Positions 19,233 to 27,339 of a DNA stretch of 64,000 nucleotides are shown here, piece after piece; the first letter of the stretch is position 1, and each line of letters starts with the position of its first letter. The position numbers and the translations under genes are program-made. Source of the stretch: Rosistilla carotiformis. GTDB taxonomy: Bacteria > Planctomycetota > Planctomycetia > Pirellulales > Pirellulaceae. The notes beneath the pieces are model-generated. The model was given only the letters and a program-made list of their open reading frames with translations. It was not told the DNA's origin and did not search any database. Location: positions 1,550,001 to 1,614,000 of the forward strand of contig NZ_CP036348.1 of assembly GCF_007753095.1 (NCBI RefSeq), in the 5' to 3' direction.

Positions 19233-19591
19233 CAGGAGGGATTCCTTCAAGAGAGAGAATTTGGTGGGATAGCACCGGTGGGAAGACGAACTGTCTGCTC
19301 ATAAGATAACGGATCGACAAGGGGTTTGCTCCCCTTTTTTGGCAACCTCGGCCAAGCTTTCCCCGCCAGACTCCGGCCTTGACCCTTTGAATCGGTGCGG
19401 TGTACTTTGACAGCCCTTGAAAATGTTGGGGTCGCTGCGCAATGACCGCTTCAATTGCTAGCAGGACACCGGTTTGGCGGCTGTCGTCGGCCCGGCATAA
19501 GATATAGGTTTCGCTTCGCCTTGATCGGTGGCATCGGTTGCCCGCCGGAGAGGTTCGTTTTAAAAGCTCCAGTCACGAAAGTAGCACCATT

Positions 19592-22147
19592 ATGGCAGGC
19601 CCTCTGTCGATTTTTCGTAGTAATCAAAAGATAATGGTCGCGGCCTTGGCCGGATTGGCCATGATTGCGTTTGTCGTCCTTCCGGCGCTTCAGGTTTACT
19701 TGGATTCCAGTCGTGGCGGTGGCGGACAGAGCGAAGCTGTCGCAACCATTGGTGGCGAAAAAGTCGATATGGCGAAGATGAATCGCTATCTTCGCAACCA
19801 CCAGCTGACCACGCGTTTCCTTGCCGATGTGGCGAAGAAGGTGATGGACAAGGGAGGACGTCCCCAAGTTCCTGGGTTTGCCGTCGACCAACAGGGGAAC
19901 GTCCAACGCGTTGGCATCTCCAACCAAATGTCGCTGGACAACGCGCTGCGAACCTATCTGTTGTCGCGGAAAGCGAAGGAGATGGGCTTCGATCTCGATG
20001 ACGGTGCGATCGATCAATGGCTGCGTTTGTATGCCAACGACAAAGTCACCGAAGGCGAGATGGACGCGATCCTGTCGACATCTTCGGATAACCAAATCGG
20101 TCGCTACCAATTGGCCAGCGTGCTCAAAACCGAACTGCTAGCCAACGCGGTCGAACGCGTCGGACAGACGGGGATTGCTGCCGGAGCCCAGCCGCTGACA
20201 TCGCCCGGCGAGAGCTGGGAGCTGTTCAAGCAGATGAACCAACAAGCGACGATCGATGCCTATCCGGTTGTCGTGGCCAGCTTCACCGATCAGGTTCCCG
20301 ACGACAAACTGCCCGAAGCCGAAGTCAAAGCACTGTACGAAAAGCACAAAGATGACTTCCCCAATCCCGATTCCGCGACCCCCGGCTTCCGCCGCAATTA
20401 TTCGGCGAACGTCGAATATTTGACCGCATCGTTCGACAGTTTCCTGGAAGCGGAAAAGAAGACGATCAGCGAAGAGGACCTCCGCGCAGAATACGATCGT
20501 TTAGTCGCTCAAGGTCGTTTCAAGGAATTTGTCCTCGACGAGAAGCCTGCGGACGAGAAGCCTGCAGATGAGAAGCCTGCAGACGAGAAGCCTGCAGACG
20601 AGAAGCCTGCGGACGAGAAGCCTGCGGACGAGAAGCCTGCGGACGAAAAGCCTGCAGATAAAAAGCCTGCGGATGAAAAGCCTGCGGATGAAAAGCCTGC
20701 GGATGAAAAGCCTGCGGATGAAAAGCCTGCGGATGAAAAGCCTGCAGACGAAAAGCCTGCGGAGGAACCCAAGGGGGACGCTGGCGACGATGCCAAAGAA
20801 GAGGCGGGGGCTGCGGATCAGTCTTCGACCAGCCAACGTTCGATGTTTCGCCTCGCTGCATTCCGTCCGCAGGACGATGAAAAAGCCGAAGAAGAGCCAC
20901 CGGTAGAAGAAGAAAAACCAGCGGACGCACCGAAGGCCGAAGAGAAGAAGGACGAACCAGCCAAGGCGGATGAGAAGCCAAAGGCTGAGGAAAAACCTGC
21001 GGACGAGAAGCCAGCCGATTCGAAGCCGGAAATGAAGGCTGACGAAGCCAAGCCTGCGGAAGAGAAGAAAGACGAACCAGCCAAGACGGAAGAAAAGCCA
21101 AAGGCTGAGGAAAAACCAGCCGACGAAAAGCCCGCCGATGCGACGCCGGAAATGAAGACTGACGCAGCGGCAGAAGAATCGCCCGCTGAAGGACTGACGC
21201 CTCCCGAAGCTCCGAAAACGCGTGTTCAGACGTTTGAAGAAGTGAAGGATCAAGTCGCCAGCGAACTCGCGTTGCCAGCGGCTCGGGCTGCCATGCAGAA
21301 GGCGATGGGGCAAGCTGAAAGCGAAATGAAGCGTTACTTCGGTGCCCGCATGCTGTGGCAAGGTGACAAGGACCAAGGTAAGAAAGTGGGCGAAGCTCCC
21401 GAATTCAGTCTGAAGGACTTGGGTGCGGCTTTAGGCCTGCAATACGGCGTCACCGGCATGCAGGACCCGTTGTCGGTCGCCGACCAACCGATCGCGAGCT
21501 CGCAAACTCAAGGGATGGGGTTTGGCGGTGGCGATTCGTTTGCTAGCCTGATCTACAACGACCAATTCCCGCTCTATACCCCCAAGCGAACCGACAGCAA
21601 CCCACCGGGATCGGCTTTCGTATTCTGGAAGACCGAACAGCGTGAACCGTTCACTCCCGAGTTTGAGGAGATCGAAGCGGAAGTCAAAGATGCGTTGCGA
21701 TTGATAAAAGCACGTGAATTGGCAAAGACCGAAGCCGAAGCGTTGGCGAAGAAGTTGAACAACGCCAATGCGGAAACGATTGCGGCGGAGATCCCTGAAG
21801 CGAAACAGACCTTGGTGATCGGCGACGTGGGACCTTTCACGGCGATGCAAGGCTTCGGTTTGAGTGTTCCGGATCTGGATCGCGTTGGCCCCGATTTCAT
21901 GAAAGCCGTCTTCTCCACTTCCGAGAAAGCCTTCGGCAGCGCAGCGAATCAACCGCAGAACACGTTCTACGTGTTCCAGGTGAAGTCAACGTCGCCGGAC
22001 CTGGAAAAGCTTCGCGAGGATTTCATGCAGCCCGCTCAACGGATGCGACTGCGACAATTCGCGAACTTCCAAGCCGGTCAATTGTTCCGCGACTGGTATG
22101 CTTCACTGGAAAGCGAAATGGGCGTGACTTGGGAAAACCAAGAGTAG
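19592..22147 (+). CDS. Membrane-anchored PpiD/SurA-like protein with DEKPA repeat
   Basis: An 851-residue protein starting M-A-G-P-L-S-I-F-R-S-N-Q-K. One membrane segment lies at about 16-38, followed by a periplasmic helical SurA_N/PpiD-like domain (A-T-I-G-G-E-K-V-D-M-A-K-M near 55, continuing to about 315). Residues 316-390 are 15 tandem D-E-K-P-A pentapeptides, and a degenerate Lys/Glu/Ala/Pro-rich stretch continues to about 545. The C-terminal part resumes the PpiD pattern (Q-T-F-E-E-V-K-D-Q-V-A-S-E-L) and ends near G-V-T-W-E. It is probably a chaperone for exported proteins; a functional PPIase active site is not obvious. ATG 19592 is preferred to the frame start 54 bases upstream because it begins the membrane anchor. 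Confidence 0.75.
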   Translation: MAGPLSIFRSNQKIMVAALAGLAMIAFVVLPALQVYLDSSRGGGGQSEAVATIGGEKVDMAKMNRYLRNHQLTTRFLADVAKKVMDKGGRPQVPGFAVDQQGNVQRVGISNQMSLDNALRTYLLSRKAKEMGFDLDDGAIDQWLRLYANDKVTEGEMDAILSTSSDNQIGRYQLASVLKTELLANAVERVGQTGIAAGAQPLTSPGESWELFKQMNQQATIDAYPVVVASFTDQVPDDKLPEAEVKALYEKHKDDFPNPDSATPGFRRNYSANVEYLTASFDSFLEAEKKTISEEDLRAEYDRLVAQGRFKEFVLDEKPADEKPADEKPADEKPADEKPADEKPADEKPADEKPADKKPADEKPADEKPADEKPADEKPADEKPADEKPAEEPKGDAGDDAKEEAGAADQSSTSQRSMFRLAAFRPQDDEKAEEEPPVEEEKPADAPKAEEKKDEPAKADEKPKAEEKPADEKPADSKPEMKADEAKPAEEKKDEPAKTEEKPKAEEKPADEKPADATPEMKTDAAAEESPAEGLTPPEAPKTRVQTFEEVKDQVASELALPAARAAMQKAMGQAESEMKRYFGARMLWQGDKDQGKKVGEAPEFSLKDLGAALGLQYGVTGMQDPLSVADQPIASSQTQGMGFGGGDSFASLIYNDQFPLYTPKRTDSNPPGSAFVFWKTEQREPFTPEFEEIEAEVKDALRLIKARELAKTEAEALAKKLNNANAETIAAEIPEAKQTLVIGDVGPFTAMQGFGLSVPDLDRVGPDFMKAVFSTSEKAFGSAANQPQNTFYVFQVKSTSPDLEKLREDFMQPAQRMRLRQFANFQAGQLFRDWYASLESEMGVTWENQE
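20537..20761 (+). repeat. In-frame 15-base tandem repeat (15 copies of D-E-K-P-A)
   Basis: Fifteen uninterrupted 15-base units, with silent variation at a few positions (GAC/GAT, GAG/GAA, GCG/GCA) and one amino-acid change (D-K-K-P-A in unit 9). The first half mainly uses GAG and the second half mainly GAA, suggesting growth by two block duplications. It lies inside the PpiD-like gene and keeps the frame. Confidence 0.97.
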
Positions 22148-22177
22148 ACGAACCCATCGCCCTCGGCGTCATCCATT

Positions 22178-22205
22178 GAGCACGTGTCGCTTGCGACACG
22201 TGCTC
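22178..22205. repeat. Perfect 13-base inverted repeat
   Basis: GAGCACGTGTCGC (22178-22190) and its exact reverse complement (22193-22205) are separated by two bases. It starts 31 bases after the PpiD-like stop codon. No T-run follows. It may be a terminator hairpin or the left border of the unusual non-coding stretch that follows. Confidence 0.8.
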
Positions 22206-22849
22206 CGCAGGACGGAATCATCGGTCCGAAGCGTCGCAAAGCGACCCGATGCGCCTGCCAATGCTTCGCCATTCGATGGCAGACTTTCCATCCACGCCCT
22301 CGGGTTGAACTCGCAGCCCTTGGCCCGACGCAAAGTGGTGCGTCCTGGAACCGATCTTCAGCGTCTCGGCATGCCGAGCGGTATCGCGGCCACCGCACGG
22401 ACAGGGGAACGCTTCGCTGGCGTTCGGAGAGAGGGGCGATCCCGCGATCGATCTCAGAACGTCGAACGGGTGCATGATACGCTGGTTTCCGAGCCCGCCG
22501 TGCCGTGGGATCGATCCGTCTCGCAGGCCCTCAGCGGTCCGCAGTACGCACCAGAATCGCGAGGCGAAGAACACACCTTTGCAATCTTTCGCCGACGTGC
22601 GGTTGTCGTAGCGTTTTGAGCGCGCCAGGCTGTGGCGAGGAACCGTATGGCCATCCGCTTGCGCTCGGTTTGCCACCATCTCGCTAGCTGCCGCAGTCTG
22701 CCAGGAGTGAAACCGTTCGAAATCCCCCTGCTCCGAATCTGCGGTGGCTTCGTTCGGACGGCGGCGAACCCTAGGGGCCACGGAACGTCGAAGAGCAACC
22801 GTTCTGGAATATTGAATCACCCGAATCCAGCATCGGAAGGGGGCAGGCG

Positions 22850-22904
22850 GTTCCAGTGCTCCACGGTCTTCCCACTTAACGGCTGGAACGTGGGAAGCTG
22901 GAGC
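22850..22904. other. Candidate H-type pseudoknot
   Basis: GTTCCAG (22850-22856) can pair with CTGGAAC (22883-22889). The latter sits in the loop of a second helix formed by TTCCCAC (22869-22875) with GTGGGAA (22890-22896), extended by GCTCCA (22858-22863) with TGGAGC (22899-22904). The order of the arms is exactly that of an H-type pseudoknot. It was seen by eye only; no folding energy was computed. Confidence 0.4.
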
Positions 22905-23429
22905 GCGATTGCGTCTCACCGCCCTCATGTCTCGTGCAGTGAGAGGGGCCGTTTCGAGCCACGTCGAGCCACGTCGAGCCATCGCTACTGCTCAGCCTAC
23001 GTTCCATGGCACAGCCTGCCATTGGCGTGATGCGAACCTCGACAAATGGAGACGTTTGCTTTCGAAGCACGCAAAGGGTGAATCAGGCACCTCTCACCGT
23101 CGCTTTGCTATCGGGCCAAAGTGCAACGTGAATGGCGAGCTCCGGCCCTGGGGTCGGATTCCGCTCGGCTCGAACCGGCCAAACGGTGGGACCGGCTGGC
23201 AGTCGTTGTACTGCTTCGATTGTTACTTATGTCCGCGAGCATCTGGCGAACCAGGTCTCTGGTTCTTTCACGCGCGTTCGACCTCCCCAACGAAGCTGCG
23301 TCAGAGAAAGGGGAAGTCGCTCGTTGGCAACGACCAGTCTTCACCCCCCAGCGGGCTGGGAGGATCGGGGAAAGAGCGTTTCACGATGCTTTCCGGGGAG
23401 CTCGGCTTGGCGGTTCCAAGCGGAGGTCG

Positions 23430-26400
23430 CTAGTTCTTTTCCAAGATTCCAGCACCGAAGGTGACTCCGCCACCGTAGGCACACATACCGAATCGCTCGC
23501 CCGATTTCATCTTCGGCAAGACTTCGCTCAGACATAGCGGGATGCTGGTCGACGACGTATTGCCGTGCTCGCGGATGTTGCTGAAGACCGACGACGAAAC
23601 GCGACTCTGGATCGCATCGATGATCCGTTGGTTCGCTTGGTGCGGGACGATCAGGTCGAGGTTATCGACGCCGTAGCCCTGCTGATCGCAAACACGCGTC
23701 AGGCTGCCGATCATCGCGCGAACCGCTTCGGCAAACACTTTACGGCCCTTCATTTTGATGAAGCCATTGTTTTGCGACGGTACTGACAGCGTGCTGCCAT
23801 CGTCGGCTCGAGCCGAGAGTTCGGGACGGTGCAGCCGCGCCTTGGATCGGCCGAAGTGATCTTCGCCGTACAACACGGTCGCGCTGCTAGCATCGCCAAA
23901 CAGGATTGCGGTGTCCAGGTCGCCCAGGTCCAACAGTGGCGAAAGGACTTCCGCGGTCACGATCAACACGCGAGCATGAGGCTTGCTTTGCAAGAAGTCG
24001 TAACCGGCTTGCAATGCGTATAGATAGCCCGAGCAGGCGGCACTGATGTCGTAGGCTTGGATCATCGCTTCGCTGGCACCGCCCGTCAATTGATGCAGCA
24101 CTTGGCATGCCATCGACGGCGTGACGAAGCTTGGCGAGGTCGTTGCACAGATCACCAGGTCGATGTCGTCGACGATCAAACCCTCGCGGTCCAGGATCTC
24201 CCAGCACGCTTGGCTGGCCATGCTCTGTGCTGTCTCGCTTCCTTGAACCCAATGACGGAACTGGATTCCGGTGCGACGCATGATGTCTTCGGGAGACATC
24301 GATTTGCCTTCGACCAGTTCTTCGTTCGTGATCAATCGGCTGCCTTGAACCGTTGCGACACCCGAGATGCCGACATCAAACGGACGTCGCTCGATCGTTT
24401 GGCGAGGAACCAACAAGCGGTTGGGATCGGTCACACGGCGACGCAGGACGGGTGTGCCTGGGTTTTCGGTGGTCACCGGTTTCGGACGCTTGTTATCGGT
24501 CGCACAACGGACGCTGGCAATCACATCGCCCACGGGAACCGTATCCCCTTCGGCCACAAAGATCTCTTCGATCGTGCCGTCGATTTGACTTGTCAGATCG
24601 AAGACGCTTTTGGTGGCTTCCAGCGATGCGACGACGTCTCCACGCGACACCTGTTGGCCCGGCTTGATATTCAGTTCGACCAGCAGAACGTTTTCGTCCG
24701 ATGGGCCCGAACCGATCGCTTCGATCTCCGCCATGCCGACTTCCAGTTCCTTCGGCGCAATCCATTCGAGGTCCATGTTCAACAGCTCGGCCGCGGTCGA
24801 CAGAACCCGTTTGAACGATGGCAGAACTTCGATTTGGTTGGCGAAGTTGCAAGGAATCAGGGTGTCGGCGCGTGTCACGCGGCGCATCGCCACGGGAACT
24901 CGAGTTTTTTCGGCGATCGTCGCAACGACTTCGCCACCGATTCCGCAGGTGTGATTGTCTTCGTGAACGACGATCAGGCGGGCTGTTTTTTCAGCCGACG
25001 CCAGGACGGTCGCTTCGTCCCAAGGGGAGAGCGAACGCAGGTCGATCACTTCGGCTTCGATCCCTGCTTGTTCCAAAGCGGTTGCCGATTTTTCGCACAG
25101 AGAAACGGTGTTTCCCCAGCCAACCAAAGTGATGTCGCGGCCGGCTCGCACTTTGCGTGCGACACCAATCGGCGTGAACTGTTTCGCCGTGTCGGGGCTT
25201 GTCGATTGGCTCGGATCGTTCAGCAATGCCTTCGGATAGAAGAAGACGCTGGGACGACCCGATTCAAACGCCGCGTTCAACATTCCTGCCGCATCGCCGG
25301 CAGTGCTGGGCATGTAGACGTCGACGCCGGGAATGTGGGCACAGACGGATTCGAACGAGTGGGAGTGGAAAGGGCCCAAGCCGGGGCGATAGCCGCCGCA
25401 GGGAACCATCACGATCACGGGCGATTCCCAAGTGCCATTGGTCCGCCAGTACATGCTGCCCAGTTCGCTGGTCAATTGGTTGTATGCCAGCGGCAGAAAG
25501 TCGGCGAACTGAATGAAGGCAACCGGACGTTGTCCCACCAGGGCGCGGCCAATCGAGTTTCCCAGGATGGTCGATTCCGACAGCGGCGCGTTGCAGACGC
25601 GTCCCGGGTAAGCGGTGCTGAGCCCACGTGTGACGCCAAAGACGTCTCCCTTGGGATCTTCGATGTCCTGGCCGTACAGGAAGACGCGGTCGTCGGTGGC
25701 CAGGCGATCTCGCAGGACCGAACGCATCGCGTCTTTCATCGTCAATTGGCCGTCCGCTTCCCGATCGCCGCGGTGTTCGCGCGACGGATGGGTCAGTTCG
25801 ACCTGCAACGGTTTCTTGGCTTCGTGGGTCGCGGAAGGTTGGGCGGCGTAGATTGCGTCGTTTTCATCGGCAGCCACTTCGGCGACGACGGTCTCGCGAA
25901 TCGCAGCGAGTTCCGCTTCGGTGATCCCACGTTCGAGCAGTTGTTGCTCAAAACGGACCAGCGGATCACGCTCGTTCTGCGCCGCTCGGATATCTTCGGT
26001 CGGTCGATAGATCGATTGATCGTCGGCGTTGGTATGGTTGCTCAGACGTTCGGTTTGCAGCAGCACCAGGGCTGGGCCGCGCGACTCACGCATCTGTTGA
26101 ACCAAGTCACCCAAGGCGGCGTCGGATGCGACGATATCGCGGCCATCGACGCGGTGGATCGGCAGGCCATAGAAGGAATCGGCATCGCCGTCGGGAAGCG
26201 AGAAGAAGGTTTGCCCACGCGTCTCGGTCGAGATTGCCCATTGGTTGTCTTGGATGACGATCAGCAGCGGAACTTGCAAGCGAACCGCCTCGGCGACCCC
26301 TTCCAAGAACTCGCCCTCTTGAGTCGATCCGTCGCCGATGCAGTAGATCGTGATGGGGGTGTGCTTTTTCTCTTTGGTCGCCGCAGCAACGCCAACCGCT

Positions 26401-26753
26401 TGCAGGGCAGCGTTTCCGACGGGCCCGCCGAGGCTAAGGATATGCAGGTCGGCATCGCTCATCTGGGCGCACATCTGGCGGCCGCGCGAGTGCGAAGTGT
26501 CGTTGCACAGCGACGCATCGAAGAATTTACGCGGCGTCACACCGCGCGCAATCATCAACGCCTTGTCGCGGTAATGCAAATGCAACCAATCGTGTTTGGT
26601 CAGATGACGCGCCAAGACTGCCGGCGCTTCGTGCCCGGCCCCCGAAACGTGAAAGAAGGACTCTCCGCGGCGGGTGAGTTCCTGCTCAACACGATCAACT
26701 TCGCGGGCCGTGAACATCGACTTGTAAAGCGACAGCAGTTGATTTCGATCCAT
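23430..26753 (-). CDS. Fusion: 2-oxoacid dehydrogenase E1-alpha/E1-beta, lipoyl domain, ketoacyl synthase III
   Basis: A 1107-residue protein with four recognisable parts. Residues 1-300: E1-alpha, with H-Y-R-D-K-A near 60 and the thiamine-diphosphate motif G-D-G-S-T-Q-E-G (140-147) to Q-D-N (170). Residues 335-660: E1-beta, with L-Y-G-Q-D-I, P-L-S-E-S and G-P-F-H-S-H-S. Residues 667-750: a lipoyl domain with the attachment turn E-A-T-K-S (Lys 715). Residues 790-1107: a FabH-like synthase, with R-T-G-I-Q-F-R-H and an intact triad Cys 907 (A-A-C-S-G), His 1038 (V-P-H-Q-A-N) and Asn 1065 (H-G-N-T-S-S). No E2 acyltransferase or E3 domain is present or nearby. Inference: a 2-oxoacid is decarboxylated, the acyl group is loaded on the lipoyl arm and passed to the synthase for condensation with malonyl-ACP. 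It stands alone between long intergenic gaps. Confidence 0.92.
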   Translation of the reverse strand: MDRNQLLSLYKSMFTAREVDRVEQELTRRGESFFHVSGAGHEAPAVLARHLTKHDWLHLHYRDKALMIARGVTPRKFFDASLCNDTSHSRGRQMCAQMSDADLHILSLGGPVGNAALQAVGVAAATKEKKHTPITIYCIGDGSTQEGEFLEGVAEAVRLQVPLLIVIQDNQWAISTETRGQTFFSLPDGDADSFYGLPIHRVDGRDIVASDAALGDLVQQMRESRGPALVLLQTERLSNHTNADDQSIYRPTEDIRAAQNERDPLVRFEQQLLERGITEAELAAIRETVVAEVAADENDAIYAAQPSATHEAKKPLQVELTHPSREHRGDREADGQLTMKDAMRSVLRDRLATDDRVFLYGQDIEDPKGDVFGVTRGLSTAYPGRVCNAPLSESTILGNSIGRALVGQRPVAFIQFADFLPLAYNQLTSELGSMYWRTNGTWESPVIVMVPCGGYRPGLGPFHSHSFESVCAHIPGVDVYMPSTAGDAAGMLNAAFESGRPSVFFYPKALLNDPSQSTSPDTAKQFTPIGVARKVRAGRDITLVGWGNTVSLCEKSATALEQAGIEAEVIDLRSLSPWDEATVLASAEKTARLIVVHEDNHTCGIGGEVVATIAEKTRVPVAMRRVTRADTLIPCNFANQIEVLPSFKRVLSTAAELLNMDLEWIAPKELEVGMAEIEAIGSGPSDENVLLVELNIKPGQQVSRGDVVASLEATKSVFDLTSQIDGTIEEIFVAEGDTVPVGDVIASVRCATDNKRPKPVTTENPGTPVLRRRVTDPNRLLVPRQTIERRPFDVGISGVATVQGSRLITNEELVEGKSMSPEDIMRRTGIQFRHWVQGSETAQSMASQACWEILDREGLIVDDIDLVICATTSPSFVTPSMACQVLHQLTGGASEAMIQAYDISAACSGYLYALQAGYDFLQSKPHARVLIVTAEVLSPLLDLGDLDTAILFGDASSATVLYGEDHFGRSKARLHRPELSARADDGSTLSVPSQNNGFIKMKGRKVFAEAVRAMIGSLTRVCDQQGYGVDNLDLIVPHQANQRIIDAIQSRVSSSVFSNIREHGNTSSTSIPLCLSEVLPKMKSGERFGMCAYGGGVTFGAGILEKN

Positions 26754-27339
26754 CGAAATATTCCGGTCGAGAGGACTGAGCTATATCGATTGTCGCGGCA
26801 AGACTCCTCCGATATTGCTATCAAAGTCGTTCAGGACGGGGCAATCAGCGGGACTGGCGATGCGGGGAAGCGGTCGCCTATAAATTTGTATCGGTTCTCG
26901 CACGCCGAACGATCATTCCTCATGAATGGATTCTCCGAGTTGCAGCGAGCCAAGCGAATGGTCGGACAAATCGGTAATTAATGCAATACAAACCTTGCCA
27001 GTTTTCAACGACATCCTGTCGCGAGCTGCCCCATACAAACGGTTCTGGGCGGTTTGCACGGCAGTGGGTCGCCAATTGCCTGCTTTTTTGTCTCTTTCCC
27101 AACCGTAGATGATTTTTTCTCGCGTCCCTACAGAAGCGATTGCTAGCACGACGGTGCTGCTTCGATTGCAAAGATACCTTATGTTCCATATCATTTGCCA
27201 AACTCACCGTCGTGCGCAACCGAAAAAGATCGCGTAGGCGGGAAGAGTGCGTACATGGTTCGCTATCAATCAGGACTCTGATATCGCAGCCCCGCTTGCT
27301 TGCTCGTTTTTTACCCTTTACCGCTGCGCGAGATGATCG
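26754..27339. other. Divergent intergenic region, no gene seen
   Basis: 586 bases between the divergent fusion gene and glycosyltransferase gene. It is more A/T-rich than its surroundings. A TATAAATT stretch at 26879-26886 lies inside the likely upstream region of the fusion gene. Short frames on both strands lack recognisable features. Both promoters should lie here. Confidence 0.45.

Larger units (their letters stand above)
22148..23429. other. 1.3-kb orphan region rich in hairpins
   Basis: Frames are open on both strands, but none has a recognisable domain, a ribosome-binding site or planctomycete-like codon choice; the translations are Arg/Ser/Pro/Cys-rich. Instead the DNA is dense in short inverted repeats: 22178/22193 (13 bases), GCTCCA...TTCCCAC pairing with GTGGGAA...TGGAGC (22858-22904), GAACCAG/CTGGTTC (23248-23265), TCGTT/AACGA (23321-23333), CCCAGC/GCTGGG (23347-23360), GGAAAG/CTTTCC (23369-23394) and GCTTGG/CCAAGC (23405-23421). 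A 10-base unit ending CGAGCCACGT is repeated in tandem near 22955-22982. It could be a structured RNA, a decayed element or a dispersed repeat; I cannot decide between these. Confidence 0.5.

Noticed and set aside
20537-20761. Regular 15-base repeat considered as a CRISPR-like array
   Set aside because: Units are directly adjacent without spacers and lie in frame within a coding sequence.
22218-22982. 254-residue minus-strand frame in the orphan region
   Set aside because: Arg/Ser/Pro-rich translation without domain or ribosome-binding site; overlapping frames of similar quality exist on the other strand.
22909-23433. 174-residue plus-strand frame in the orphan region
   Set aside because: No domain, overlaps other open frames, and covers several inverted repeats that fit a non-coding role better.
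24057-26981. A 974-residue open frame antisense to the E1/KAS III fusion
   Set aside because: It mirrors the GC-rich codon positions of the real gene; its translation has no recognisable domain, while the opposite strand carries four intact domains.
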